Assembly: GCA_025765615.1 (NCBI GenBank)
Contig: JAIVFJ010000225.1
Coordinates: 36,248-100,247 of the forward strand
Reading direction: 5' to 3'
DNA from: Zopfochytrium polystomum
Lineage: Eukaryota; Chytridiomycota; Chytridiomycetes; Chytridiales; Chytridiaceae
Length of the DNA stretch: 64,000 bases
This document shows positions 54,307-64,000 of the stretch, piece after piece. A model generated the notes under the pieces. The model was not told the origin of the DNA. It searched no databases and saw only the letters and a list, made by a program, of their open reading frames with translations. The position numbers and the translations under genes were made by a program. How positions within the stretch are numbered: the stretch's first letter is position 1; the number at the start of each line of letters is the position of its first letter.

Positions 54307-57300
54307 ATGGAAGACACCTTCGCCAGCGAGGCAGCAACGCCCGGGCCTCCTGTGCTCTGGGCCGAAACTTCGACGACTCAACTACTCTCATTCAGTGCCA
54401 GCCGGCATCAACGTAAAATACTTCCACCTTGCCTGTTCAACTTCTACTTTCGTTCTTACTTTGTATCCGATCCTCCTACAGCAGCTCCAAACGTGCCTCC
54501 CAACCACCGGCCGTTGCCGCAGAGCCAAACCGGTTTCGGCGTTGGATCGCCACCTGGAGAGGCGCATGGCCAATCCAGCGATTTGGAGCATCTCGGCTCA
54601 GTGCTTACCATCGTTGGGAGCATCGTTCCGTCCTCTTCTGGGCCCATCTCCAGACCCCACGAACCATCGGCCACGACCCTCCGTCCCACCCCCACACGCC
54701 CTGAGCTCTTTCGAACCTTCCACCACAACGGCCCCACCAGCGCCACCGGCCCGCCGACCATTCCTCTCCCTGCCCCACCCACTTACATGCCCTCGTCGCC
54801 GCCGTCAGCAGCAAGCCACACCACAAGCTCATGGCACGCCACGGAATCCTTTGCTCGGTGGGAGCTACGGCCATACCTTGATCCCTTCACGGGCGAGTAC
54901 CACGCCAGCGACTTTATATTTGAGGGTCGGGTTGCCGCTGACGGGGCTCCTGATATGCGGGAGGCAACGAAAAGGAGCCATTTGGTTGGGGAGGAGGATG
55001 TGTTCTCCTGGGAGGACGAGGAGGAGCTGGAGGACGAGGACGAGGACGTTTCTGATGCGGAGGACGGGAACCTTGAGGGCGGCGGCGGCAGCGGCAGGCG
55101 AGAGAGAAGATGGCGCCGGCGCCGAAGGGATCTTTTTCGGTACTTTAACGGCCGGTTTGGCGATGAACCGGAGAGTGGTGGGGAGATCGGCGGCGGTGAT
55201 GGTGGTGGTGTGGGCAGCGGCGACGAAGAGGATGGAGGAGACGGTCGCTTCCATTCGACAAGGGATGACCACGGAGACGGTTTGGATGAGACGGCTGAAG
55301 ATGCGGAGAGTGCGCCGCTGGATGCTAGGCTCAACCAGCAAGAGGACTCGCCATCTATTGCCCCCTTGGCTGTGAGCGCCCTTCATCCTCTTGCTGGGCC
55401 TACCACCCCCACCACCGCCTCAAACCCGGTCTTGGCGAGATTCCGCCGCAGCATTGGCGGCTTCCCAAACGCTGAGGAAGAGGAGAACTACGAGACCGCC
55501 CCTAACTCCCCACGGCCAGCTCCGTCTCCACTCTTCCGCCGGCGCTCAACGCTTTCCCTCCACACCCCGCTCCAGACTCCCTTTCAGTTCCCGACACGCA
55601 ACCCAGGCTCGGCGCCGAGCCCGCTCTCCCCTGGTCCCGTCACTGCGGTTCGTCTCATCGAAGCACGGCGGCAGTCGGGCGGAAACGCCCAAGCTCTGCT
55701 ACTTAATCCGTCGAGCTCGTTGCTGCAGCCGAGCGGAATCAGAAGCACTCTCGCGATTGACGGCACAGCGGACACCGTTGCGGACGAATCATCGAGTGAA
55801 ATCGGTGTGGACGAGACTGTGGAGCCGTCTTCATTCGCGGACTTGAACGCATCCTCGCTAGAGTTTGGGAGTTTTGAGGAGGTGGATGCTAGCAGCAACA
55901 GCGCTGACCGTGGCGGATCCGTCGACGAGGCCGGGAGCTCGGTGTGGGACACGATCCTTGCCGACCTCGGCGTTGGCGATTCTTTGCAAGATCCACTGCT
56001 TGAACCACTCGAAGCAACACCTAGTGAAGAACCAGATCTTACCACCAATTCATTGCTCGGGTCTTTAATAGCTGCGTCCACAGGAAGCGAAACACCTATG
56101 TTTGCCAGGTCAAGAGTTGGATCTTTAGTCGGTGCATCTCTGAGACCGCCTCGTCGCTCGAGCTTACTGCGGCAATCCGTCATTGTGAGTCCACTGAATA
56201 CTCCAGCGACGCCTTTGTCTCCGCCGACGCACGACACGGCAGAAGAATCTTCGAATTCGTTGAGTGGATCGTTTGCGAGCTCCTTGACAACTGCGCCGTT
56301 GACTCTAGCCAGTGGAATAATCGAAGCTTCATCCCTTGGTGCGGATCCCGAAGCGCTTTTGTCACGAAGACTCCGTCGACGGGCACAGATTGAAGACCAA
56401 GCAGTCGGCCGTCGCGCCAGACGAGACAGCGCAGAGGGTCGCTCTCTTACTGATTGGGTGATGCCGCAGGCTTTGCGGTTGGGTTCTGACGACACAACCA
56501 CATGGTACACACCACCAGCAGAGGCTGCCACCCTCTCCGGAATAGACGACCACATGCCACCACGATCCTCCTCGCTGACTTTGGCACCCTCTACTTTGGG
56601 AGGCATCATTCAACCACTACCCTACCTCCCACCTATCGCGAATCCAGTAATCCCAAGGCAAACGCAAGCAACCATCGTAGGGGACAGCGAAGACGAGAGC
56701 GAGTCGGCAGCAGACGACATTTTCTGCTTGCTGGACCCGCAGGATGAAAGCGATGACAACTCTGAAGTCGAAGAAGGCGTGCACGATTGGGAAGAAACCT
56801 CTGACGAAAGCTCGGACGAGGAGGACGTCGGAGACGATGTTGATTTTCGCTTATTCGGCGAGGACGAGCAAGCCGCGACGATATTTGAATGGGCGAAGCG
56901 CACCAAGATACGTCGGCTTTTGCTGGCTCGTCCGCGTGCCAGCCAAAGGGCAGGTACCGCGGCGCCGAAAACCAAATCACCATCGCTCATGGCTCTTGAC
57001 GAAGTGTCAGTCCTACAATGGTTGAAGTCGCGGGACCTTTTGGACGGCGACGGCGTTGTTTGTGAGGATCACCAAAGGGAGAGCTCACACTGGAGAGAAT
57101 CGTCCTTGGGCGAGGCGGACTCCGACAGCCATGAGCTGTTGGAGGAGTCTGGAGAGGAGTCGGTGGAATTTTCTTCGCCGTCTGTGCCTGGTGGTAGTGA
57201 TTACCTCACGGTTTGCCGCGGCCTTCCACATGCTTCAACGTGCCGCTCCAGCCTTGGGAGTCGACGGTTCTTCCCCAGCCGGCCCAGCGCGTGGACTAGA

Positions 57301-57550
57301 CATCCCTGGCGGCGGGGCAGAGCTCTTGCGGTGCGGTGTAGACGGGGACGGGAACCGTGCCTGGACTTGCGAGGACGTCGGGTCGCCGGCCATTAGTGTA
57401 GTTGAGGTGATTGCGAACGAGAGTCGGTTTCGACGGAAAGACGGAATCCGTCGGTGGAAAGCGGGGAAACAGCCCGAACGGACTGAGGTGTTGATGGTGG
57501 CGGTTAATTATGGGGAAACTGACGACGACGAGCAGTGTGTCGAAAGATGA
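54307..57550 (+). CDS. Large acidic low-complexity protein, unknown
   Basis: Probably two exons (54307–57193 and 57252–57550, intron of 58 bases) giving 1,061 residues. Without the intron the first frame ends at 57396 in Arg-rich, unlikely sequence. The N-terminal 190 residues are Pro/Ser/Thr-rich. Acidic runs (EDEEELEDEDEDVSDAED, ESSDEEDVGDDVDF) alternate with Ser-rich linkers (SNPVLARFRRSIGG). A folded-looking piece near residue 850 reads FEWAKRTKIRRLLLARPRA. The C-terminal exon has GAELLRCGVDGDGNRAWTC and ends DDDEQCVER. No family is recognised; acidity and disorder suggest a scaffold or chromatin-associated protein. An AATAAA lies 5 bases after its stop. Confidence 0.6.
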
Positions 57551-57571
57551 TAAATAATAAAGTCAATTGCA

Positions 57572-58320
57572 ATGGGGCGCAGTTTCCCCGCCTGTTACTG
57601 CACGCTGTGCGGTAAGGTGATCGGACGGCCCCGCTCGCCATTCGTGCCCCTGGTTCCATTCCATTCTGTGGCAAGAGGTACAACACTAGTTTGTGGAGGG
57701 AGGACGGAGGGTGGAAGCTCCGATCTCGCGTTAGCTTTGGAACTTCACTCACTCAAATGTCATCTCCACTCTCCATCACTCTCTCGCCCCCCCACCCCCC
57801 CTTTCTCTTGCAAAGGCCTGTCTCTCGATGGTCGCTGGACACGCGCAGGATACAACTCTGGTGCCTGCGCGCTGGAACCTATGCAGTTTGGCTGTGACGA
57901 CGCTTGGGATCTTGACGATCCGGATCCAGACCGTGACCCGTCGACCTGGGACGGAATGGCGGGCCTCGACGGGGACCTCAGGGTCACGTTTAGGAGTGAG
58001 GCGTGCGCGTGAAGACCCTAAAGTTCTCACTGACCCTCACGCTGTCTACCGCAGCTCTCGAGAGGCCGTGGAACGCGGTGGCGGGGTTTCCGTTCCACTC
58101 TGTTTGCGCGAAATGGCTGGACGCGCAATTTCAGAGGCTTTCCATCCGGCGCGTCAGCCTTGCCGCCTACCTGCTTTCAACAAGCAAGCGTTACTCTTAC
58201 AAGTGGGAAGGCGACCATAGAAACTGTCCCGACGACGCCGATGTTGAATCCTCCCAGCTCCACGCTCCTCACGTGCTGCGAAAACAATTCTACGTCCTGG
58301 CACGGTTCGACTCTGTGTGA
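57572..58320 (+). CDS. Cysteine-containing protein, unknown (possible F-box partner)
   Basis: Three exons (57572–57677, 57816–57995, 58055–58320) keep frame and give 183 residues. It opens MGRSFPACYCTLCGKVIG, with a C-x-C-x2-C cluster that could bind zinc. GYNSGACALEPMQFGCDD, an Asp/Pro-rich DLDDPDPDRDP, and FHSVCAKWLDAQFQRLS with RYSYKWEGDHRNC follow. Cys-rich openings and a 'PFHxxC..(W)L' segment recall fungal F-box-associated proteins, but I cannot name the family. The ATG lies only 21 bases after the previous stop, and an F-box gene starts 123 bases downstream, so this could also be the first part of one longer gene. Confidence 0.5.
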
Positions 58321-58443
58321 GTGGTCCGACGTTATAGCAGGAACCAACGGATACACTCATCCCAAGAGTCACAGTCAGGCATGGGCGCCCCTTCCTTGCA
58401 AGGTTAAACGGTGGCAGTTCTCCCGCCGGTGCAAGCGCGCAGG

Positions 58444-59050
58444 ATGACAACTGCGACGACGAGGACGAGGACCCCCAAATTGAAAGAGGAGAACCGCGGG
58501 TTCGCCGGGACCGCTGCCAGCTTACGACGGCTGAGTCGCGGCACATACGAGGGCGCCGCCCGGCTTGTTCCGCTTCCCGGCGGTCGGCCGCCTGCGAGAC
58601 GGCGGGCAGCGACCGCGCTTCGATTCGCGCCGGACAGGCTCCCGCACGACGTGATCGCGGCCGTGGCGGAGCAGCTACCGGTCGAGCGGCGGGAGTGCGC
58701 CACCGGGGCGATCGCGCTGCTGTCGAGCAGCCGGTCGTGGTACCACCACGGGCGCGAGCGGCTGTGGAAGTACTTTTGCGGGGCGCGACGGTTTCGCGCG
58801 GGTGCCGACGCAGAGCGTGGCCGAGTCGCTTGCTGCGTACGAGGCGCGCGGGGTCGACTGGAAGCGGGTGTATTTTGTTACGAGAGCAGGAACGCGCGGA
58901 GGATCGCGAGGAACTTGGAGTTTTTGGCAGATCGGGCCCGGCGCGCTGAAACGACTGGAGTTGATGAGAGTTGGAGCGTCACTGGTCGTAATCCGCTTTT
59001 GGGGGCCCGCATCCGATGATGAGGAAGAGCCTGAGCGTGTGTTTTTTTGA
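58444..59050 (+). CDS. F-box-like protein with a one-base frame break
   Basis: From ATG 58444 the frame encodes a basic head, then an F-box-like segment LPHDVIAAVAEQLPVERREC (about residue 62) followed by SSSRSWYHHGRERLWKYFC. F-box proteins recruit substrates to SCF ubiquitin ligases. At 58780–58783 (GGGG) the frame is one base off. Dropping one G would continue GRDGFARVPTQSVAESL, YEARGVDWKRVYFVTR and end with PASDDEEEPERVFF at the TGA 59048–59050, which reads as a natural continuation. As given, the frame would instead end at 59019 in Arg-rich sequence. I take the longer reading as the true protein. Confidence 0.55.
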
Positions 59051-59554
59051 GAGAACGCGATGCTGGATTGCCTTCAGGTTTCCCTTACTCCAGCGACGGG
59101 TCTTTTTGCATTCCTCGCGTGCTCTTTCTGTCTCCTCTGCAATTACAATGTCGCGGCTTTCTCCATGATGCGCGAGCAATCTTCGTCCCCCCACTTAGCC
59201 TCGTTTTCTGCCTTCTGGCGTTTCGTACCACCTTCCGCGCTACCTCTGTATATTTTTTTGTCATCCTCGTAGGCTGAGTGTGTAAGCACTTGGTCGGCAT
59301 TTTGCTGAAATAGACCGTAGCCATGGAAGGAGTTTGACTTTTGAGTCGGTGCCTACAAATGGCGGACCAAGTAGGTCTACTGTATTTTGCTCGAACAGCG
59401 TTTTACCTTGCGTGCGGCCTTCTTCTTTCCCAAAAAAATAAAATAAAATAAAATAAGCGTTGAATAGCCCACGCCCATCCTGACAAGGAATCGGATCACC
59501 ACATCCGAAAAACACCCAAAAAGCGACGCGCCCCGCGCCCCACGACGGCACAGC
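59051..59554. other. Intergenic region before the KNTC1-like gene
   Basis: About 500 bases. The only open frames are short and hydrophobic (59060–59272) without support. An AAAATAAAAT tandem stretch lies at 59433–59455. Confidence 0.4.
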
Positions 59555-62500
59555 ATGCTGACCGCGACGGGATCCGCGGAACCAACGAGCAACGGATGGA
59601 CTGTGACAATGGCCACCGGCGAGCGTGCCACTGAGCTCGAGATGGAGTGGCAGGCGGCATCTGCAGCAACTCGCGGCTGCCCTGCCTTCCGGTCCTCGAG
59701 GCCGCCTGCCAAGCGGAGCCCCAAACAAGCGACAACGGCGGGAGAGACGCAGCCGTCCGTCCTGAGCGTCAATGTCGTTGCTGCTCTCAAGCGTGAAGAG
59801 GCGATAGCGGGCGCACAGCCAGTCGCAGTGGCGCTTGCTCGGTGCGGTGACTTGATCTGCATGAGCGCAGGTTCGGCTGTCATTCTGCTTGACGCAGCGA
59901 AAAAGGAACAGAAAGCCGCCTTTCAGCTTGGTGATGACTCTGCGTTCGAATGTTTCGGTCGCTCGTCTACTTGCAACATACTAATCGTTCGCTCCTCTTG
60001 GCTGCTCCCGTCTTTCTAGGATGTGGAACCATTCATTGTGCGGCATTCAGCTCCTCTGGAACGTTTCTCGCCATTGGTGACGCGGAACGTTCTATTCAGT
60101 TCATTCACATTGAATCGGAGGCTGTCGTTTTCTCGTTCAATATTAGCACCCTTCTCAGCCAGTTGGAGTTGTCAAAGTTTGAGGGACGGTTGTCTTGGAT
60201 GGGATTCGTCGGCGATAGCGGGTATGCAACAAGCTGAGCTACTGCTTTGCGCGCAGACTCTTAACGTTGGGTACCGTTGCTGCCCATCCTAAGCAGACGA
60301 GACTGCCCCGAGGAGTTCATTATAGTGCTTGGGTCTTCGGCCATTGCTCGCTTTGCCAACCTCAACTTGGTCGCTTTCGAAGCGGCAGTTCTCAACAAGG
60401 ACGAGGAAGCAGCTGCAAACGCACGCGAGACCATTGAGTTGGACATGACCGAACTTAGTGCATTTAATGAATGCAAGATGGAAAAAGTCGCCGAAGTTGC
60501 CGTTTGGAGAGGAGTACAACCCTCGATTCGCGATCGTATATTTTTGGCTGGAACAGGTGCGCTCGTTTTGCTATTGTTTTCGTAGTCTCGTTTGCTCACC
60601 ATTCCTCATCGAAGGAAGCACACCTTTGACAGTTTGGAAAGCGTCGGAGTTGGGCGAACTACAACTAGCTGACTTTATCTGTGACGATGTGGTTGGGAAT
60701 GCAATCCTGCATATCGAAGTTTCCCCTGATGGAGAGTACCTTGCTATGTTGGACGCAGACAGAGGAATATCCGTTTGGAATGCTGATACGTAGGTTCCTC
60801 ATATTAGAAGCGCTGCCGTTTACTTTGAGGCTGCAGCCTTTTGCTTCTGCACTACATGGATCACTTTCAAGCAACAGGATTCACTCTTCAGCAACCAGTG
60901 GTCAACGAGGAGCCACACATGGGTTTTATCATCCATGCACTGACAGCTGACAATCTTCATGTTGTCACTTATCCATCCATGGACACAGTTCAGAGTTTCA
61001 ATGTTGGGAAAGCTTGCTCGTTTGTCTCCAGCACAAACCAGGACAAACACTCCGCCGCTGCAACTGAGGGGGAGCCCAGCAGATACACTTTGTTTCTGAT
61101 TGAGGAGACTTTGGAAGGGCGCATTTTTGTGCGAGGATTATCAGAAGTGTTACCAGTGGCCAGAATGAGTGTTCTCATTCACCAAGGCCGTTTTGATGAT
61201 GCTGTCAGTGTGGCTACTGAGTATGGGCTGGATATTGAGGTATGCTTCCTGTTTGAGAGTCGAGTTGGACTTTCTAAAACCATTCACAGTTAGTGGTGAA
61301 GGAGAAATGGGAAAATATCCTTCTACAGCGTCGAAAATCCATCTTTCAGGAGGCACATGACGATAATACTCTTGTTCGGGAGGCCGAGACTGATTTGAAC
61401 AGTATTGCGGTAATTTGTGGTCTTTTTTTTTCGCAATGATCATAACTTCATTTAAAATTTTGAATTGATCAGGATGTGGACTTTGTTGCAAAGATCTGTC
61501 TGAGCCTGCCACTGCTTCACCTGACAGCACACAGAAGCTGCTGGACTTTGGCCGGCAGGTCTTTAATATAAGGTCTTTTGAGCTGGAGCAGACATCAGCA
61601 GTATCATCCATTTTTGTTGCAACAAACGATTCAGCACTTTCAAACTTTTGAACGAGTTGAGCGGGAAACCTTCAACTGGGAGGAGTGGGAGCACTTTCGT
61701 TCATGCTCCATGGTGACTGAAATCTGCAATTTATTGGCTGGGTGGACAACTGGAAGCTGCAGTTCTCATTTGGAGAAGACACCACTGCGCAAGTTTCTTT
61801 CAATTGTTTGATCAAATAACTGAGTCTTGTTCAGATGATAATCTTGGCCCCAGTGTCCCACAAATTCTGTCATCTTACCTGATTCCTTGAGACTTGAGAA
61901 CTATGATAGCTGGCTTTCAAGTGAACTTATCCCTTCAGCCCCTCTTTCACGGCTTGGAGGTAGTCCCTTTGCCTATTGACCAACGGTGACTAAACTGGAT
62001 AAAGCCAGGAATTGTCCAAATGGATTTGCGACCGTGCACACGCAGTGGAACTGCAGGAAAAGCAACCATATGCTGCCTTCCAGTTGATTTCAATGCTAAT
62101 CAGTCTTGCGCAACTTTGAAAGATGGCATCAGCACCCGGACTTTTTGTTAATGCTGTCACAAAGACAGCATTTCATCAGACTATGACAGATCCAATTTCA
62201 GCTCAGCTCTATAGTCAACTGTCTGACTTTTATCTTTGGGTTCGCTTGAAACGGAATTCCTTCGATTGCTCACATTCACACTCAGGATGTCCATGACTTC
62301 AAAGTTTCCCTCCTTGAGTACTCCCAGACAGAACCAAGTTCCATTGGTTTGTCCGAATGAGGGCACTTTACTGTCAGACTAAATTTCACTGTTTCAGCCT
62401 TGGATCTTTTGAGCAGGGCTGGATCATCAGAAACTCTGTCCTTTGCTATCGAGAAGAACTTCAAACCATACTGCAAACACCACCAACTTGATTGTGAGGA

Positions 62501-64000
62501 CCTTTTGGCAGAGTTTGCACTGGAAGTGATGGATACTTTCTGTAAGCTATTTACCTTTCTGATTTTTTTGACATCTTAAACTGTCTACTCTCAGGTGGTG
62601 AACAAAACATTAATGTGGGGGGAGGTATGACAGTATTAAAGGTACATTGAGAAATTATACCAATCCAATGTATCCAGCACCCTGGGAAAGCAAAATTTTA
62701 GTTGTGGCCAGTCGCATGGAAAGAACAGATCGATGGTCCTCCACCGTTTTTGAAGTAATGACTCGAAGTCCCATTCCATGGACATCTTTAGTTGAGGAAC
62801 TCATCCACGAGGTATGGAACATTCACGTTAATGAGAAGGATTAATCAAATTTTAGGCCCTTGGTGCCTCTTCTCCCTTTTGGAGAAAGAGCATTGAGGGC
62901 CAGTTCCGCCTGATGCAACTTCGGAAAATTCTCCAGGACTGCGGACTGACTAATTTCAATATATCCAATTCAGCAGAGGCTAGAGGTGGCCATTCATTGT
63001 CCTTCATCGATAATTGATTTGGTAATTATAGGTTTGTTGGAACATCTTCTCCAAAATGTGCAAAATGTGTCAGCAATGGCACTTGCTCACAAGGTACGAA
63101 GATTTCATCATATTGGTGATTCTTAGTTCTCTTGTAGGTCTTGGATGTCTATCCACATTTGACTTTAATCGAAGCATTTATGATCCGTTTGAGGCACTTG
63201 TTCAAGAATGGACTACACGAACGTGGAATGCAACTATTACTGACAGGAGCAGAGACTGATGAAACTGGCAGATCAAGTCAATCCCTTCTTGAAAATGAAA
63301 AATTAGTTGTGATTTCTGAAACTTTGGCGTGGCTGCTGGAAAACATCAATTCTGCAAAAGAAAAGGAGGGTGCACCTGGTAAGTCCTTTGCTCACCTCAC
63401 ATATACTCTTTTGATTATATCTAATGCCTTCCAAAAAGAATTTCTCCAAGTTTACAGAGCTGCTCAATTTAGATGGTCAATCAATGCAGCAATTCAACTC
63501 ACCAAAGCGCACCAGTCTTGTTTCGAGGGGACTGAAGTATTAAATATTGACCAAATTTCTGGTATAAAAGATCTGCACCAAGTTCTCAACCTTCGAGATC
63601 TATATGATGAGTTTGGTATCAGAATCAACCCAAAGGACTTTGTCATTGATGAAGCGCACCGACGATCTATTGTCAGTCAATTTGCAAAGGCTGTCTTCAA
63701 TTACAACAAAATAAGAGTCCAAAGGTAGTGACTTCTGCGAACATCCTCAGAACTTATGAGCGTTCTAGTCACAGTCTGGCGCACTGACAAAGACACAGCT
63801 TTATCGGCTTGCTGAAATTCTGGGGTTTGAGCGCTCTAGCCTCACCGGTGTCATTGCTGAAGAAGCAGCAGCGAATGGGGATTTTCAAACCTCTTTTTTG
63901 CTGTGCAAGGTGCAATCTGACATCCCAGTGCTGGCACATTTACTCAATGGCATACAGGAGCTACTGAAAGTACCTGACCAGTCTGCACCACCGTGAAAAG
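59555..64000 (+). CDS. KNTC1/Rod-like kinetochore protein, 3' end missing
   Basis: Rod (KNTC1) is the large subunit of the RZZ complex, which loads checkpoint proteins and dynein at kinetochores. The start MLTATGSAEPTSNG leads into a β-propeller: SAVILLDAAKKEQKAAFQL, FSSSGTFLAIGDAERSIQFI, VSPDGEYLAMLDADRGISVW. Then comes the most telling segment, VRGLSEVLPVARMSVLIHQG and RFDDAVSVATEYGLDIE, which matches the LPENRLSRLLHKHRF-x-AE-x-FAIQFGLDVE region of animal KNTC1. α-Helical stretches follow (WEEWEHFRSC, QELSKWICDRAHAVELQEKQ, LNLRDLYDEFGIRINPKDF). Many short introns. Around 61730 and 61850 the best reading changes frame, so the model there is uncertain. From about 60.8 kb the DNA is clearly more AT-rich than the rest of the window. 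Confidence 0.72.

Overview
The window reads as nuclear DNA of a zoosporic, chytrid-like fungus. Genes are intron-rich with short GT–AG introns, mostly GC-rich, and separated by CT/GA microsatellites and long T or A runs. Fungus-specific families (an eisosome Pil1-type protein, glyoxal oxidase) sit beside genes usually absent from yeasts but kept in animals (Integrator subunit INTS6, a KNTC1/Rod-like kinetochore protein). The lineage is inferred from gene content only. I saw no rRNA, tRNA or CRISPR array.

Layout. 1–1.2 kb: the tail of an unknown gene and a protein of tandem WW-ankyrin-like repeats. 1.49–6.79 kb: a nearly intact minus-strand Ty3/gypsy chromovirus. Its two LTRs differ at about five positions. 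It has Gag, a Pol ending in a chromodomain, a textbook −1 frameshift signal, an 11-nt self-priming site and an LTR heat-shock-element array. 8.5–17.1 kb: minus-strand VPS34 (class III PI3-kinase), a lysophospholipid acyltransferase, and an AT-hook protein with an Sds3-like coiled coil. 19.8–25.4 kb: plus-strand INTS6 with an RGG-rich tail. 26.7–29.4 kb: a secreted EGF-like protein and a Nup98-like FG protein with three GLEBS-type modules.

30.6–39.1 kb: three paralogous SLC49/FLVCR-type transporters (two minus, one plus) with an intronless MerT-like/HMA metal protein among them. 40.2–42.8 kb: glyoxal oxidase. 43–44 kb: a small unknown minus-strand gene. 44.07–44.74 kb: a decayed Tc1/mariner copy bounded by TA. 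44.9–46.4 kb: mitochondrial nuclease NUC1/EndoG. 47.3–51.4 kb: a PIP-kinase with an N-terminal membrane helix. 51.5–54.2 kb: a Pil1-like BAR protein with a C-terminal SH3. 54.3–59.05 kb: an acidic low-complexity protein, a Cys-containing unknown and an F-box gene. 59.6 kb to the end: a KNTC1/Rod-like gene, cut by the window edge and in more AT-rich sequence.

Functional themes: phosphoinositide and membrane biology (VPS34, PIP-kinase, Pil1-SH3, acyltransferase), nuclear functions (INTS6, Nup98-like, AT-hook protein, KNTC1), and transport or metal handling (SLC49 trio, MerT-HMA). No operon logic applies. Four genes are each off by exactly one base at a G or C run (20703–20706, 31105–31109, 35511–35517, 58780–58783). 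That pattern looks like assembly error more than gene death.
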